Part shown: piece by piece, positions 9,189 through 18,070 of the stretch | Layout: the number at the start of each line of letters is the position of its first letter | Numbering within the stretch: the first letter of the stretch is position 1 | NCBI RefSeq assembly: GCF_022427965.1 | Contig: NZ_JAKTTI010000011.1 | Span: 35,662 to 99,661 of the forward strand | Direction of reading: 5' to 3' | DNA from: Fredinandcohnia quinoae | GTDB taxonomy: Bacteria > Bacillota > Bacilli > Bacillales > Bacillaceae_L | Length of the DNA: 64,000 nt | Program-made: the position numbers and the translations under genes | Notes under the pieces: generated by a model | The model's input: only the letters and a program-made list of their open reading frames with translations | What the model was told of the DNA's origin: nothing | The model's database searches: none

Positions 9189-9389
9189 ATGTTTGAAGGT
9201 ACAGTAAAATGGTTTAACGCAGAAAAAGGTTTCGGATTTATCGAGCGCGAAGGTGGAGACGATGTATTCGTACATTTCTCAGCTATCCAAGGCGAAGGCT
9301 TCAAATCTTTAGAAGAAGGTCAAAAAGTTACTTTTGAAATCACTCAAGGTAACCGTGGCGACCAAGCTGCTAACGTTGTTAAAGCTTAA
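9189..9389 (+). CDS. Cold-shock protein, CspB/CspD family
   Basis: A 66-residue OB-fold nucleic-acid chaperone. RNP1 is KGFGFIE and RNP2 is DVFVHFSAI, both complete, and the length is that of the family. The start at 9189 is set by AAGGAGG ending seven to eight bases upstream; the in-frame GTG at 9162 is rejected. It binds single-stranded RNA and keeps transcripts unfolded at low temperature or in stationary phase. It is monocistronic, with its own promoter, long leader and terminator. Paralogues cannot be told apart here, so no symbol is given. Confidence 0.95.
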   Translation: MFEGTVKWFNAEKGFGFIEREGGDDVFVHFSAIQGEGFKSLEEGQKVTFEITQGNRGDQAANVVKA

Positions 9390-9401
9390 TTAACGTAAAC
9401 C

Positions 9402-9431
9402 AAACAGACTCTTTATAGAGTCTGTTTTTTT
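9402..9431 (+). terminator. Terminator of the cold-shock gene
   Basis: The arms AAACAGACTC (9402-9411) and GAGTCTGTTT (9418-9427) pair perfectly and run into a T tract. Confidence 0.92.
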
Positions 9432-9534
9432 GTGTGTTTTTTTTATTAGAACTTTATACCATGATATTAGCGAAGTATTATTGACTGGGTCTAAATATTC
9501 AGATAATATATAGGTAAATATTACTAACGATTGG

Positions 9535-9927
9535 GTGGATGGATTGAAAATTGAAAGTGCAACTCGACTTATTAATAAAATGGTTATTGAGAAAAATTAT
9601 AGTAGAGCAAGAGCTTTAATCCTTCAGGAATGGAAGCGATTAATTGAAGTGAGGAATTATCATTTATTAAATGACAATGCAAAACAGTTGGTAAAGATCA
9701 TTAAAGAGGAAAAAGAATCTGGTGCTTTCGATTCATTAACTACTACGGAATTAAAAATTTTATATATTGTCAATCAAAATATACGTGACCTACAGCTTTC
9801 GGTTGCAAAACGAATTTATTCTGAACATCCAAGCCTATTTGAACGTGCTGAAGCTAAAAAGCTTCTAACAGCTGATGCTCGTTTTATTTGTGAGTCATGG
9901 AATAAGTCTAATATGGTAAGTAATTAA
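9535..9927 (+). CDS. Hypothetical protein, about 130 residues, mostly helical
   Basis: Not recognised. The product is charged and predicted to be soluble and helical, with many Lys, Arg and Glu and no transmembrane or signal segment. It contains TTTELKILYIVNQNIRDLQL and ends with RFICESWNKSN. The start is uncertain: GTG at 9535 lacks a clear ribosome-binding site, while TTG at 9544 has GGGTGG just upstream. Codon use resembles the neighbouring genes, so it is likely real. It stands alone between the csp terminator and the SIMPL gene, and no function is proposed. Confidence 0.6.
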   Translation: MDGLKIESATRLINKMVIEKNYSRARALILQEWKRLIEVRNYHLLNDNAKQLVKIIKEEKESGAFDSLTTTELKILYIVNQNIRDLQLSVAKRIYSEHPSLFERAEAKKLLTADARFICESWNKSNMVSN

Positions 9928-10079
9928 TACGATAGGAAATTAGTGATGAGATATTTAATGCAATATTAGCTTAAATATCTTTTTTCTGTGTACGAATGAT
10001 TTTTAAATTTTGTACACATCCAAAATTTCCGTTAATAAACTGTATAGATCATCATCTTTATATGGAAAGGGGTAGAAAA

Positions 10080-10772
10080 ATGTATAACCAATTACCTTGG
10101 TTACCCACTACTTCATATCGTAACCCTCACATACGTAATGACAATAATCTCTTAAAACTAACTGGTGAAGGCTCTGTTTCTGCCAACCCTGATATGTCAA
10201 CAATCACTTTAGGGGTCATAACTGAAAATGAAAATTTAACAACTGCACAACAGGAAAATAATCAAAAAGTTGCATCTGTTATCCACTCACTCTCCGCACT
10301 TGGTATCCAAAAGGAGAATATAAAAACAGTCGATTATCGGGTTGAAATGGTTTATGACTATGAAAATTCTAAACAGACTTTACGTGGATATCGAGTCATT
10401 CACATGTTACAAATAACAAATAATGATCTAGCTCGTACAGGAATGATTGTTGATACTGCTATAAAAAATGGTGCTAATTCTGTAACAAGCATAGACTTTT
10501 CTGTAAAAAATCCCCAAAATTACTACAGCCAAGCTCTAGCATTAGCCCTAAATAATGCACAAGCTAAAGCAACCGCACTTGCGAATGAGATGGGTGTAAA
10601 AGTGAATATTATTCCTATTCTTGTACAAGAAGTTAGTCAAATGCCTCCACCAATGCCATTTCAAGCTACTATGTTCGCTAAAAGTGAAGCTGCAACACCC
10701 ATCCAACCCGGAGAATTAAAAATAACAGCAACCATTCACGCTCATTTTTCATATTTTTTACTTCAATCCTAA
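10080..10772 (+). CDS. SIMPL-domain (DUF541) protein
   Basis: A 230-residue protein with a SIMPL/DUF541 domain. It begins LKLTGEGSVSANPDMSTITL and contains the central segment LRGYRVIHMLQITNNDL typical of the BP26 family. The ATG at 10080 is chosen because GGAAAGGGG lies seven to ten bases upstream. Relatives form large ring-like assemblies and are linked to oxidative-stress tolerance in other bacteria; the role in Bacillaceae is unknown. No clear signal peptide was seen, whereas many homologues are exported. It is monocistronic. Confidence 0.8.
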   Translation: MYNQLPWLPTTSYRNPHIRNDNNLLKLTGEGSVSANPDMSTITLGVITENENLTTAQQENNQKVASVIHSLSALGIQKENIKTVDYRVEMVYDYENSKQTLRGYRVIHMLQITNNDLARTGMIVDTAIKNGANSVTSIDFSVKNPQNYYSQALALALNNAQAKATALANEMGVKVNIIPILVQEVSQMPPPMPFQATMFAKSEAATPIQPGELKITATIHAHFSYFLLQS

Positions 10773-10773
10773 A

Positions 10774-10807
10774 AAAACAGAGTAACAATTTCGTTACTCT
10801 GTTTTTT
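10774..10807 (+). terminator. Terminator of the SIMPL gene
   Basis: AAAACAGAGTAAC pairs with GTTACTCTGTTTT around a six-base loop, flanked by A and T runs, so it can work in both directions. The minus-strand DUF2639 gene ends at 10815. Confidence 0.9.
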
Positions 10808-10814
10808 CCCCTTG

Positions 10815-10970
10815 TCAGGGCTGTTCTTTTTTGGCTACTTTATCAAAATAAAGTCGCCTTAACTCAGATGTCTTGTATAACTCTAATTTTTTCCGATCAA
10901 TTGGATGCTGTAAAATCCCATTTTCCTTCAATTGTTTCACATACCATCCCTTTGAACCTGGATATGCCAT
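10815..10970 (-). CDS. Small DUF2639 (YflJ-like) protein
   Basis: A 51-residue gene on the minus strand. The translation begins MAYPGSKGWYVKQLKENGI and contains HPIDRKKLELYKTSELRRLY, which matches my recollection of the DUF2639 family found in Bacillus (YflJ type). A strong AGGGGGGAA lies just upstream of the ATG at 10970. The protein is short, basic, without a membrane segment, and of unknown function. It converges with the SIMPL gene and shares its terminator. Confidence 0.85.
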   Translation of the reverse strand: MAYPGSKGWYVKQLKENGILQHPIDRKKLELYKTSELRRLYFDKVAKKEQP

Positions 10971-11145
10971 TTTAACATTCCCCCCTAATTCTGCTTGTCC
11001 TATATGTATGCTTGAAAGTTGAATTCAATGAAAAAAAATTTCGACATCAAGGAGGTCATGTCAATACGATTTGTATTTTATGTAAGATGTTGAGGCTTTT
11101 GCACAAACTAAATATATGAAGAGTAAAAATAGGGGTGTAGTCGGC

Positions 11146-11406
11146 ATGAAACTTAATGAAACAGATAAGAAAACTTTAAGTGATTCAATCGATAAGCTTA
11201 ATGAAGGGCTAGATGCCGTAATCCAGCTTTACAATGATTCGGAAGTAGACAAACCAATTTTTGAATTTGAGTCAGAAGTAATTGAGGCGATTGAAAAGGC
11301 AAAGGGTACCTTTGGTGACGAAGAAATCACAAGAAGAATTAATACAATAATTAAAGAAGTTCTAGCATTTCTTCCGAAAGAGGATGATCAAAATGCGAAC
11401 GACTAG
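11146..11406 (+). CDS. Small acidic hypothetical protein coupled to the potassium-channel gene
   Basis: An 86-residue acidic protein, predicted all-helical, without membrane segments or cysteines. It contains FEFESEVIEAIEKAKGTF and ends in KEDDQNAND. The ATG at 11146 is chosen over 11116 because AGGGGTG lies at the right distance. Its last codons overlap the start of the YugO-type channel gene, so the two should be translationally coupled. This suggests, without proof, a channel-associated role. The family is not recognised. Confidence 0.7.
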   Translation: MKLNETDKKTLSDSIDKLNEGLDAVIQLYNDSEVDKPIFEFESEVIEAIEKAKGTFGDEEITRRINTIIKEVLAFLPKEDDQNAND

Positions 11407-12388
11407 TCCTTTAGCTTCATTTTTAAGATGGTCAATCTTTTCTAAAATGCTTACAATTGTCATCATTGTGATTACTTTGTTTGGTACGATTATACATATG
11501 ATTGAACCTGAAACATTCCCTACTATATTTGAAGGTGTCTGGTGGGCTATCGTTACTGCTGCAACTGTTGGCTACGGTGATTTCGCTCCAGTAACAATAA
11601 CTGGAAGAATGATTGGAATGCTTCTTATCTTTATTGGGGTTGGCTTAGTTTCAACTTATTTTGTTACCATTTCAACTTCTGCACTTATCAACCAAAATTC
11701 GTATAATGAAGGAAAGGTGTCATATAAAGGAGATAAGCATGTTTTAATCATTGGATGGAACGAACGTGTAAAAGAGACAATTTCAAAGATTGCAGCATCT
11801 AACATAAATATTGAAATTATTTTAGTCGATGAGAGTTTGAAAAAAAATCCACTCCCTACCAATCATGTGCATTTTATAAAAGGAAACCCTACTCATGATG
11901 CGGTACTAGAAAAAGCAAATGTAAAGCAAGCCGAAATGGTGCTAATTACAGCTGACCAAAGTAAAGATGAAGTACAAGCCGATATGATCACCATCCTTAC
12001 GTTGCTTGCCATAAAAGGATTGAATCCTGAAATCTATTGCATTGTTGAAATTTTAACGACACAGCAGATTAATAATGCGAGGCGTGGTGGGGCTGATGAA
12101 ATTCTACAAACGAATAGACTTGCTAGCTTTGTAATGGTCAACAGCATCACTTCACATGGTATTTCAGAAGCTTTGCTATCATTACTCATTGGTGTTAACG
12201 GCTGCAAGCTCCATTTTATAGAGGCTACCTTTGATTTGTTTGGGATGTCATTCAAGACCTGTAGTGAGAAGCTACTTAACGAAGGTAAAATCTTAATCGG
12301 AATAAAACGAGTAGATGATGTAATTATTAATCCACCACTCTCTCTTGAAATACGAAAGAGTGATTATCTATTGTTAATTAAAAGTTAA
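11393..12388 (+). CDS. yugO: YugO-type potassium channel with RCK (TrkA-N) domain
   Basis: A 331-residue two-transmembrane channel. Helix 1 is about residues 18-36, the pore loop carries the potassium filter TVGYGD (residues 58-63), and helix 2 is about 75-95. A cytosolic RCK/TrkA-N domain follows from about 108, beginning HVLIIGWNERVKE. The ATG at 11393 is preferred over 11384 for spacing from AAGAGG. In B. subtilis YugO releases potassium and carries electrical signals in biofilms. The gene overlaps the small upstream gene and ends at a terminator shared with pgi. Confidence 0.88.
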   Translation: MRTTSPLASFLRWSIFSKMLTIVIIVITLFGTIIHMIEPETFPTIFEGVWWAIVTAATVGYGDFAPVTITGRMIGMLLIFIGVGLVSTYFVTISTSALINQNSYNEGKVSYKGDKHVLIIGWNERVKETISKIAASNINIEIILVDESLKKNPLPTNHVHFIKGNPTHDAVLEKANVKQAEMVLITADQSKDEVQADMITILTLLAIKGLNPEIYCIVEILTTQQINNARRGGADEILQTNRLASFVMVNSITSHGISEALLSLLIGVNGCKLHFIEATFDLFGMSFKTCSEKLLNEGKILIGIKRVDDVIINPPLSLEIRKSDYLLLIKS

Positions 12389-12399
12389 ATTACTTAGGA

Positions 12400-12433
12400 A
12401 AAAAAGAGCGTAAACAGTTACGCTCCTTTTTTT
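12400..12433. terminator. Bidirectional terminator between yugO and pgi
   Basis: GAGCGTAA (12406-12413) pairs with TTACGCTC (12418-12425), with A residues before and T residues after the stem. It can stop both convergent transcripts. Confidence 0.9.
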
Positions 12434-12437
12434 ATCA

Positions 12438-13787
12438 TTATTTCAGACGCTTTTCTAATTCTGCCTTCTTCTCTTCAAATCCTGGTTTTCCAAGTAGTGC
12501 GAACATATTCACTTTATATGCCTCAACCCCTGGTTGGTCAAATGGATTAACGCCTAATAAATAGCCACTCATCGCACATGCTTTTTCAAAGAAATAGACA
12601 AGATAGCCAAATGTGTACTCGTCCAATTCTGGAACATGAACAATAAGGTTAGGGACACCACCATCTGTATGTGCAAGCATCGTACCTTCAAATGCCTTTT
12701 TATTAACAAAATCAACTGATTTTCCAGCCAAATAATTTAATCCATCGAGATCGCTATCTTCTTCCTCAATCAATAATTCATGACGGGATTTTTCAACGTG
12801 TAGCACTGTTTCAAATAAGTCACGTCTACCTTCCTGAACATATTGTCCAAGTGAGTGTAGATCCGTTGAAAAGTTAGCTGAAGAAGGGAAAATACCTTTT
12901 TGATCTTTTCCTTCACTTTCGCCAAAGAGCTGCTTCCACCATTCAGAGAAATATTGTAGCCCTGGTTCATAGTTAATCAGCATTTCAATTGTTTTACCTT
13001 TATTGTACAATGCATTTCGTACTGCAGCATATTGGTATGCAGGGTTTTCTTCAAGCTCTGATTTTGCAAAATCTTCACTTGCTTGCTTTGCACCCTTCAT
13101 CATCGCTTCAATATTCGCACCTGTTACAGCAATTGGTAATAAGCCAACAGCTGTTAATACAGAATAACGGCCGCCAATATCATCTGCAATTACAAACGAC
13201 TCATAGCCTTCTTCATTTGCTAATGTTTTTAGTGCACCGCGTTCTTTATCAGTTGTCGCGTAAATACGTTTACGTGCTTCTTCCACGCCATATTTCTCTT
13301 CTAGAGCTTTTCGGAAAATACGGAAAGCAATCGCCGGCTCTGTTGTTGTTCCAGATTTTGAAATGACATTAATTGAAAAGTCCTTATCTTCAAGAAGATC
13401 CATTAAATCTTTCATATATGTAGAGCTAATACTATTTCCTACGAAAATCACTTGTGGTGTTTTGCGTTGTTCCTTTGTTAGTGCATTGTAGAAGGAATGG
13501 TTAAGCCATTCAATCGCTGCTCTAGCACCTAAATAAGAACCACCAATTCCAATCACTAATAAAATATCTGAATCAGCCTTAATTTTCTCTGCACTTTTTT
13601 GAATACGTGCAAATTCTTCTTTATCATATTCTGAAGGAAGGTCAACCCATCCTAAAAAATCACTGCCTGCTCCTGTTTTCTCATGAATGGAATGGTGTGC
13701 TACCTTAACTGCATCACGTAAGTATGTAAGTTCATGCTCACTGAAAAATGTTAAAGCCTTTGAATAATCAAAACGAACATGTGTCAT
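12438..13787 (-). CDS. pgi: Glucose-6-phosphate isomerase
   Basis: A 449-residue cytosolic enzyme interconverting glucose-6-phosphate and fructose-6-phosphate. Both signatures are visible: [12 protein letters not shown] and [13 protein letters not shown]. The N-terminus [12 protein letters not shown] matches the B. subtilis protein. The ATG at 13787 has GGAGG eight bases upstream; the in-frame TTG at 13793 is rejected. It is monocistronic and convergent with yugO. In B. subtilis pgi lies between yugN-yugO and yugJ-yugK, and the same neighbourhood is kept here apart from yugN, which is not seen. Confidence 0.97.
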   Translation of the reverse strand: MTHVRFDYSKALTFFSEHELTYLRDAVKVAHHSIHEKTGAGSDFLGWVDLPSEYDKEEFARIQKSAEKIKADSDILLVIGIGGSYLGARAAIEWLNHSFYNALTKEQRKTPQVIFVGNSISSTYMKDLMDLLEDKDFSINVISKSGTTTEPAIAFRIFRKALEEKYGVEEARKRIYATTDKERGALKTLANEEGYESFVIADDIGGRYSVLTAVGLLPIAVTGANIEAMMKGAKQASEDFAKSELEENPAYQYAAVRNALYNKGKTIEMLINYEPGLQYFSEWWKQLFGESEGKDQKGIFPSSANFSTDLHSLGQYVQEGRRDLFETVLHVEKSRHELLIEEEDSDLDGLNYLAGKSVDFVNKKAFEGTMLAHTDGGVPNLIVHVPELDEYTFGYLVYFFEKACAMSGYLLGVNPFDQPGVEAYKVNMFALLGKPGFEEKKAELEKRLK

Positions 13788-13912
13788 ATTCAATTCCTCC
13801 TTTTTTTAATGCTTCTTTCACTTTAACGAATGCATTTGAGTAAATCAAGAGCATGTACGTTATGAAAGCGAAACCAATTGTGAATATTTTAAAAAAGTTC
13901 ATCAGATACACT
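13788..13912. other. Promoter-side region of pgi
   Basis: This AT-rich sequence upstream of pgi precedes the tandem array. The pgi ribosome-binding site is at its left edge. No clear promoter hexamers and no gene were seen. Confidence 0.4.
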
Positions 13913-14220
13913 GTTATTCCTTTTCAACTCGTCTCGACTCCCACCATTGCCGGTGTGCGCGCTCTCCTTGTGTTACCATTTCACTTGTTTTTTCGCCGTG
14001 GCGGGCACGTGAGATCTTCTGCGTTACCATTTCACTTAATTTCCCAACCTAGCGGGCACGCGAGATCTTCTTGCGTTACCATTTCACTCGATTCCCCAAC
14101 ATGGCGGTCACGCGAGATCTTCTTGTGTTACCATTTCACTCGATTTCCCAACGTGGCGGGCACGTGAAATCATCTTCCGTTACCATTTCACTTAATTTCC
14201 CAACGTAGCGGGCACGCGAG
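13913..14220. repeat. Tandem array C: 52-bp unit, five good copies plus one degenerate
   Basis: Units begin with GTTACCATTTCAC at 13972, 14023, 14075, 14127 and 14179, giving spacings of 51, 52, 52 and 52 bases. A degenerate unit precedes them from about 13913. Each unit continues with a TTTCCCAAC block, a GCGGGCACG block and a GATCTTCTT block. The copy at 14127 contains an inverted pair, ATTTCAC with GTGAAAT. The array is much more GC-rich than its surroundings and lies upstream of pgi and downstream of yugJ. The open reading frame crossing it changes phase with every unit and is not a gene. Confidence 0.9.
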
Positions 14221-14251
14221 CACGGTCACATTCGTCATAATACAACTAAGA

Positions 14252-14283
14252 AAAAGACCCAAACAACTAGTATGAGCCTTTTC
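14252..14283 (-). terminator. Terminator of the yugJ-like gene
   Basis: On the minus strand AAAGGCTCA pairs with TGGGTCTTT (including G-T pairs) and is followed by TTCTT. It lies just beyond the yugJ stop. Confidence 0.6.
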
Positions 14284-14293
14284 CTTACTTAAA

Positions 14294-15457
14294 CTACAGT
14301 GATGCGCGCAATATTTCTAAGGAATCTTCTTTGTTCAATTTTTTAAATCGGCCAAATTCACCATAGACAACTGTTTTTTCTGACATTAATTCAAGATTCT
14401 CTTCACCAATGTCATAATCGGCTAATCTTGAGGGTGCCCCAATGCGATTCCAAAAATCTCTTAGCCTGCTGATGCCCTCAAGTGCAACCTCACGATCTGT
14501 TTTGCCTTCTGGATCAACATCAAATACTCGAACAGCCAATTGTTTAAAACGATTCACATTTTCGTCAAGTACGTGCATCATCCAATGTGGGAATAGAATC
14601 GCAAGTCCCCCTCCATGAGGAATATCATATACAGCCGAAACTGCATGTTCAATATTATGTGTTGCCCAATCCCCTGCATAACCCATATTAAGCATTCCGT
14701 TTAATGCCAAGGTTCCGTTTAAAAGGATTGTTGCACGATGATCATAATTCTCTAAGTCATCAAGCAACTTTGGAGCTGTTTCAATCACTGTTCGTAAAAC
14801 CGACTCACACCATTGATCCTGAGTGATCGTACCTGGAACATGGTGGAAATAATGTTCTAATACATGTGACATCATATCAACAATTCCATAGATAGTTTGA
14901 TCCTTTGGAACTGTGAATGTGTTCACCGGATCTAATATCGAAAATTTAGGAAAAACATGTGGACTGCCCCATCCATATTTTTCATTAGTCTCCCAATTTG
15001 TAATAACAGAACCTGAATTCATCTCAGAACCAGTAGCTGCAAGGGTTAAAACAGTACCAAAAGGCAAGGCATCCTTGGCTGCTGCCTTCCGTGTCATAAA
15101 ATCCCATACATCTCCATCGTACTTTGAACCTGCTGCGATTGCTTTCGTGCAGTCAATTACACTACCGCCACCCACTGCTAATATAAATTCAATACCCTCT
15201 TTTTTACAAATTTCAATACCTTTTCTTACAGTTGATAGACGCGGGTTCGGCTCTACACCGGCTAATTCAAAAACCACTGTGCCTACTTCATGAAGCTGCG
15301 CCAACACCTGATCATATAATCCGTTTCTTTTTATACTACCCCCACCATATACAAGCAACACCTTTTTCCCATATTGCGGCACTTCTACCTTTAATTGTTC
15401 AACTTGCCCTTTTCCAAAAATAAGCTTTGTTGGGTTATAATATGTAAAATTGTTCAT
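14294..15457 (-). CDS. yugJ: Iron-containing (NADH-dependent butanol-type) alcohol dehydrogenase
   Basis: A 387-residue group-III alcohol dehydrogenase, the length of B. subtilis YugJ. Visible features are the NAD region [14 protein letters not shown] and [14 protein letters not shown], and the metal-site histidines in [27 protein letters not shown] and FPHWM. A strong AAGGAGG precedes the ATG at 15457. It reduces aldehydes such as butanal with NADH, or runs in reverse. B. subtilis has two tandem paralogues, yugJ and yugK, but only one copy is present here, so the symbol is approximate. Confidence 0.88.
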   Translation of the reverse strand: MNNFTYYNPTKLIFGKGQVEQLKVEVPQYGKKVLLVYGGGSIKRNGLYDQVLAQLHEVGTVVFELAGVEPNPRLSTVRKGIEICKKEGIEFILAVGGGSVIDCTKAIAAGSKYDGDVWDFMTRKAAAKDALPFGTVLTLAATGSEMNSGSVITNWETNEKYGWGSPHVFPKFSILDPVNTFTVPKDQTIYGIVDMMSHVLEHYFHHVPGTITQDQWCESVLRTVIETAPKLLDDLENYDHRATILLNGTLALNGMLNMGYAGDWATHNIEHAVSAVYDIPHGGGLAILFPHWMMHVLDENVNRFKQLAVRVFDVDPEGKTDREVALEGISRLRDFWNRIGAPSRLADYDIGEENLELMSEKTVVYGEFGRFKKLNKEDSLEILRASL

Positions 15458-15512
15458 GAAAATCGCCTCCTTAATTTAAGATTATCGCGAAAAAAGATAA
15501 GAAAGTAAAATA

Positions 15513-15543
15513 AAAGAAGTAGCTACTTACTCGCTACCTCTTT
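15513..15543 (-). terminator. Terminator of yugI
   Basis: On the minus strand AAGAGGTAGC pairs with GCTACTTCTT (one G-T pair) and is followed by a T-rich tract. It lies between the yugI stop and yugJ. Confidence 0.75.
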
Positions 15544-15556
15544 TATCATTGATTAG

Positions 15557-15961
15557 TTATTTCTTAATTAAATCTTCACGATTGGATTGTTCAATCCACT
15601 CTTCTAATTTATCTTTTAATGTATTGAAGCCTTGTGGTGTTTCAGGAGCTTCATATTGAACTTGTGCTGGGCGCTTCTTTGGCTTTGCTGATTTTTGTGC
15701 AACTGGCTTTTCTGGTGCTTCTTCTGTTGCACGAATTGATAAACCGATTTTACCTTTAGATTCATCAACTGATAAAACTTTCACATTTACCTCATCGCCA
15801 ACTTTTAGATGCTCATTTACATCTTTTACAAAGCCATGAGTTACTTCTGAAATATGAACTAATCCTTGAGTATTTTCATCTAACGCAACAAAAGCTCCGT
15901 ACGCTTGAATCCCCGTAACTTTACCTTTGACAACACTTCCTACTTCAAACTTTTCTGACAT
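15557..15961 (-). CDS. yugI: General stress protein 13, S1 RNA-binding domain
   Basis: A 134-residue protein with one S1/OB-fold domain over residues 5-76, including VVKGKVTGIQAYGAFVALD and GLVHISEV. A Lys/Pro-rich linker and an acidic C-terminal helix follow. In B. subtilis YugI (GSP13) is a stress-inducible protein associated with ribosomes. The ribosome-binding site AGGAG precedes the ATG at 15961. It is monocistronic, and its place next to yugJ matches the B. subtilis order. Confidence 0.92.
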   Translation of the reverse strand: MSEKFEVGSVVKGKVTGIQAYGAFVALDENTQGLVHISEVTHGFVKDVNEHLKVGDEVNVKVLSVDESKGKIGLSIRATEEAPEKPVAQKSAKPKKRPAQVQYEAPETPQGFNTLKDKLEEWIEQSNREDLIKK

Positions 15962-16111
15962 GGTAACACTCCTAAACCGTTAATTTATTCACTATTTTAT
16001 ACGCAATTTTAAATTTTATCATATTTTATGCATATAATCAAAGAATATTTCATACTTTTAGGTTTTCCATATCAGATTAAATTATGAAGAGGTAATTTTT
16101 ATCAAATGATT

Positions 16112-17338
16112 TTATTTTATTACTAATTGAGGAATGCGAGGAACTTGTTCAGTTACCCGCTTGAAATCATTCTCTTCTAATAATTTATAAAAGGCTTCGA
16201 TTGCCCTCCCTGAATTTGTATCTTGATTAACTTTATATAACAAAATAAACCGCTCATAGCTTTTCTTTACTTCATCTTTTAATAAATCATTTTCATATAT
16301 GGATGAATTAGGTAGACGATCATACATATAAAAGTTAAAGTACTGAGAATATAATGTAATTAAATCTTCGTTGCGGATAAAGCTTTGATTATTAGCTAAA
16401 ATAAGTTTCTCAATCTCAATAATAAGATCTGATAATTCATTCCATGAAATTGTAAGTCCACCATCAGCAGCAACCCTTAATGACTTAATCTCTAAATACT
16501 TTTTCATCGATTCACTTATTTTTGGAAGGCTGCTAACCCCACTTTTGTAATTTACGGCAACTTCTGGCATTCCCTCCAAACTAATCACATCATAACCATT
16601 TTCAACTAAATCCAGAGCAAGTTTACCAATATCAGTGCCTTGAAATTCCTTATCATTCATTAGGACATTTAAAAGGTCATCATGGTTTGGTATACCTTTA
16701 TAATATTCCCAATACAATTCTGTCCAGTTGCTTTGAAATACCGAAAGTAATTCATTCTGCTTATTAAGAAGTTCATCTATTTCCTCATCTGGAATATTTT
16801 CTTCACTTTTTGTAAGTAACAATATTTCCTGACTAGGTGTCATTAATTTCCGATCAATTTCATTCTTTACTTCTTCATATCGAATTGATAAGTTCTTTTC
16901 ACTTGCATAAATAAGTGGTGAAGACTCCCGAAAATTTCTAACCTTCTCCTCTGCTTCAATGACAAATGAAAAACGCTCAACTTTGTCCAAATTTAATTCA
17001 GTTTGTAGTTCTTTCAATCTCTTTTGATAAAATGTTTCAAGTTCATCCGCATGTTCTTCTATTAAACTCTTTGTGACCTGTTCTTCCTTTACTGGCTGGA
17101 TTATTTCACTATTTGATTTTTCCTTATATTCGGAGATGAATTGAGTTGATAAAATCCCACCAAGAATGAGTACTCCGATAAAGCTTGCTACATAAGGTAG
17201 ATGAAATTTTCGTTTCCAAACAGGCTTTTCAGTTTCTTTTATTTTCATTATCACTTCATCTGTTTTTGTTACTGAGGGCATTTCATTATATGCAGATTTT
17301 AATTGAGTCAACCGTTCTTCAAACATTTTCTCATCCAT
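16112..17338 (-). CDS. Putative anti-sigma factor, RsiX-like, single-pass membrane protein
   Basis: A 408-residue protein. A short cytosolic N-terminus of about 45 residues (MFEERLTQLKSAYNEMP) precedes one membrane helix at about 48-66 and an extracytoplasmic region of about 340 residues rich in Glu, Lys and Asn. There is no His-x3-Cys-x2-Cys zinc motif, so it is not a ZAS-type anti-sigma. The ATG at 17338 lies inside the end of the sigma gene, giving an eight-base overlap; GTG at 17347 would consume the GAGGG ribosome-binding site. Topology and gene order fit an anti-sigma that holds the ECF factor until an envelope signal arrives. The outer domain is not recognised. Confidence 0.72.
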   Translation of the reverse strand: MDEKMFEERLTQLKSAYNEMPSVTKTDEVIMKIKETEKPVWKRKFHLPYVASFIGVLILGGILSTQFISEYKEKSNSEIIQPVKEEQVTKSLIEEHADELETFYQKRLKELQTELNLDKVERFSFVIEAEEKVRNFRESSPLIYASEKNLSIRYEEVKNEIDRKLMTPSQEILLLTKSEENIPDEEIDELLNKQNELLSVFQSNWTELYWEYYKGIPNHDDLLNVLMNDKEFQGTDIGKLALDLVENGYDVISLEGMPEVAVNYKSGVSSLPKISESMKKYLEIKSLRVAADGGLTISWNELSDLIIEIEKLILANNQSFIRNEDLITLYSQYFNFYMYDRLPNSSIYENDLLKDEVKKSYERFILLYKVNQDTNSGRAIEAFYKLLEENDFKRVTEQVPRIPQLVIK

Positions 17339-17888
17339 GGATTTCACCCTCCCTCTCCTCTAATTCCTCAAGAGCCTTTTTAAGCAGCGCTTTTCCTCGT
17401 AGGATTCTCGTTTTTACAGTCGAAAGCGTGGAGGACATGATTTCGGAAATCTCTTCGTATTTTTTATCATGAAAATAGTACAGGATAATTGGTATACGAT
17501 ATTTTTCATCAAGTGTTTGTAGACATTTATGCAAATTCCGATCTTCTTCACTTTGCAAAATATAGGATTCCACTTCAGGAACCTGTTCAATATGTTCTTG
17601 CTTTATTTTTAAAACCTTTTTAAGATGTTGGCTTCTTTTCCTTGCCATATCTCTTGTTACATTCAATGTGATTTTATATAACCATGTAGAAAACTTTGCT
17701 TGTGAGAATTGATCTAAAAAGCGATAGACTCGGATAAAAACTTCCTGTGTAATATCAGGAATATCGTTTTTATGATTACCCAATTGATAAGCAAAACGCT
17801 CAACGACAGGATAGTATTGTTCAAGTAATTGTTGAAAGGCAGACATATTACCTTTTCTTGCAAGTCGTATTAGATCTTCTTCATCCAT
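17331..17888 (-). CDS. ECF-family RNA polymerase sigma factor
   Basis: A 185-residue group-4 sigma factor. Region 2 is about residues 8-75 (DITQEVFIRVYRFLDQF, then FSTWLYKITLNVTRD). Region 4 is about 120-175 (YEEISEIMSSTLSTVKTRI, the helix-turn-helix for the -35 element). It is closest in style to SigX and related Bacillus ECF factors, but identity cannot be settled. The gene overlaps the anti-sigma gene. A typical ECF promoter lies directly upstream, indicating positive autoregulation. Envelope or cationic-peptide stress is the usual signal in this group; that is inference here. Confidence 0.9.
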   Translation of the reverse strand: MDEEDLIRLARKGNMSAFQQLLEQYYPVVERFAYQLGNHKNDIPDITQEVFIRVYRFLDQFSQAKFSTWLYKITLNVTRDMARKRSQHLKKVLKIKQEHIEQVPEVESYILQSEEDRNLHKCLQTLDEKYRIPIILYYFHDKKYEEISEIMSSTLSTVKTRILRGKALLKKALEELEEREGEIHG

Positions 17889-17914
17889 ATGAAAGACCCC
17901 CTTTTCTCAATCAT

Positions 17915-17943
17915 GTAACGTTGGAATATAACGAAATGTTTCA
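17915..17943 (-). promoter_or_regulatory. ECF-type autoregulatory promoter of the sigma gene
   Basis: On the minus strand TGAAAC (17943-17938) is followed by a 17-base spacer and CGTTAC (17920-17915), about 27 bases before the ATG. TGAAAC with a CGT -10 element is the hallmark of SigM/SigW/SigX/SigV-type promoters. Confidence 0.8.
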
Positions 17944-18070
17944 TAGAATTTTAAGAATGGGGATAAAAATTGCAAAAAAAGAGGTAAATGAGGTAAGTAT
18001 ATGTATATATTTCTTATTTGCGGCTAACCTACTAACAAAAGGCTTTCTAGTATTCCCCCTTTTGTTGTTT

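Noticed and set aside
11058..11093. Leader peptide of 11 codons before the channel operon
   Set aside because: AAGGAGGT is only one base from the ATG, too close to work, and the peptide shows no regulatory residue pattern.
13853..14167. 104-codon open reading frame over array C
   Set aside because: The repeat unit is 52 bases, not a multiple of three, so each unit is read in a different phase; there is no ribosome-binding site and no family resemblance.
13913..14220. Array C as a CRISPR array
   Set aside because: The whole 52-base unit repeats with no unique spacers of constant length between short repeats, and no cas genes are present. The same applies to arrays D and E.
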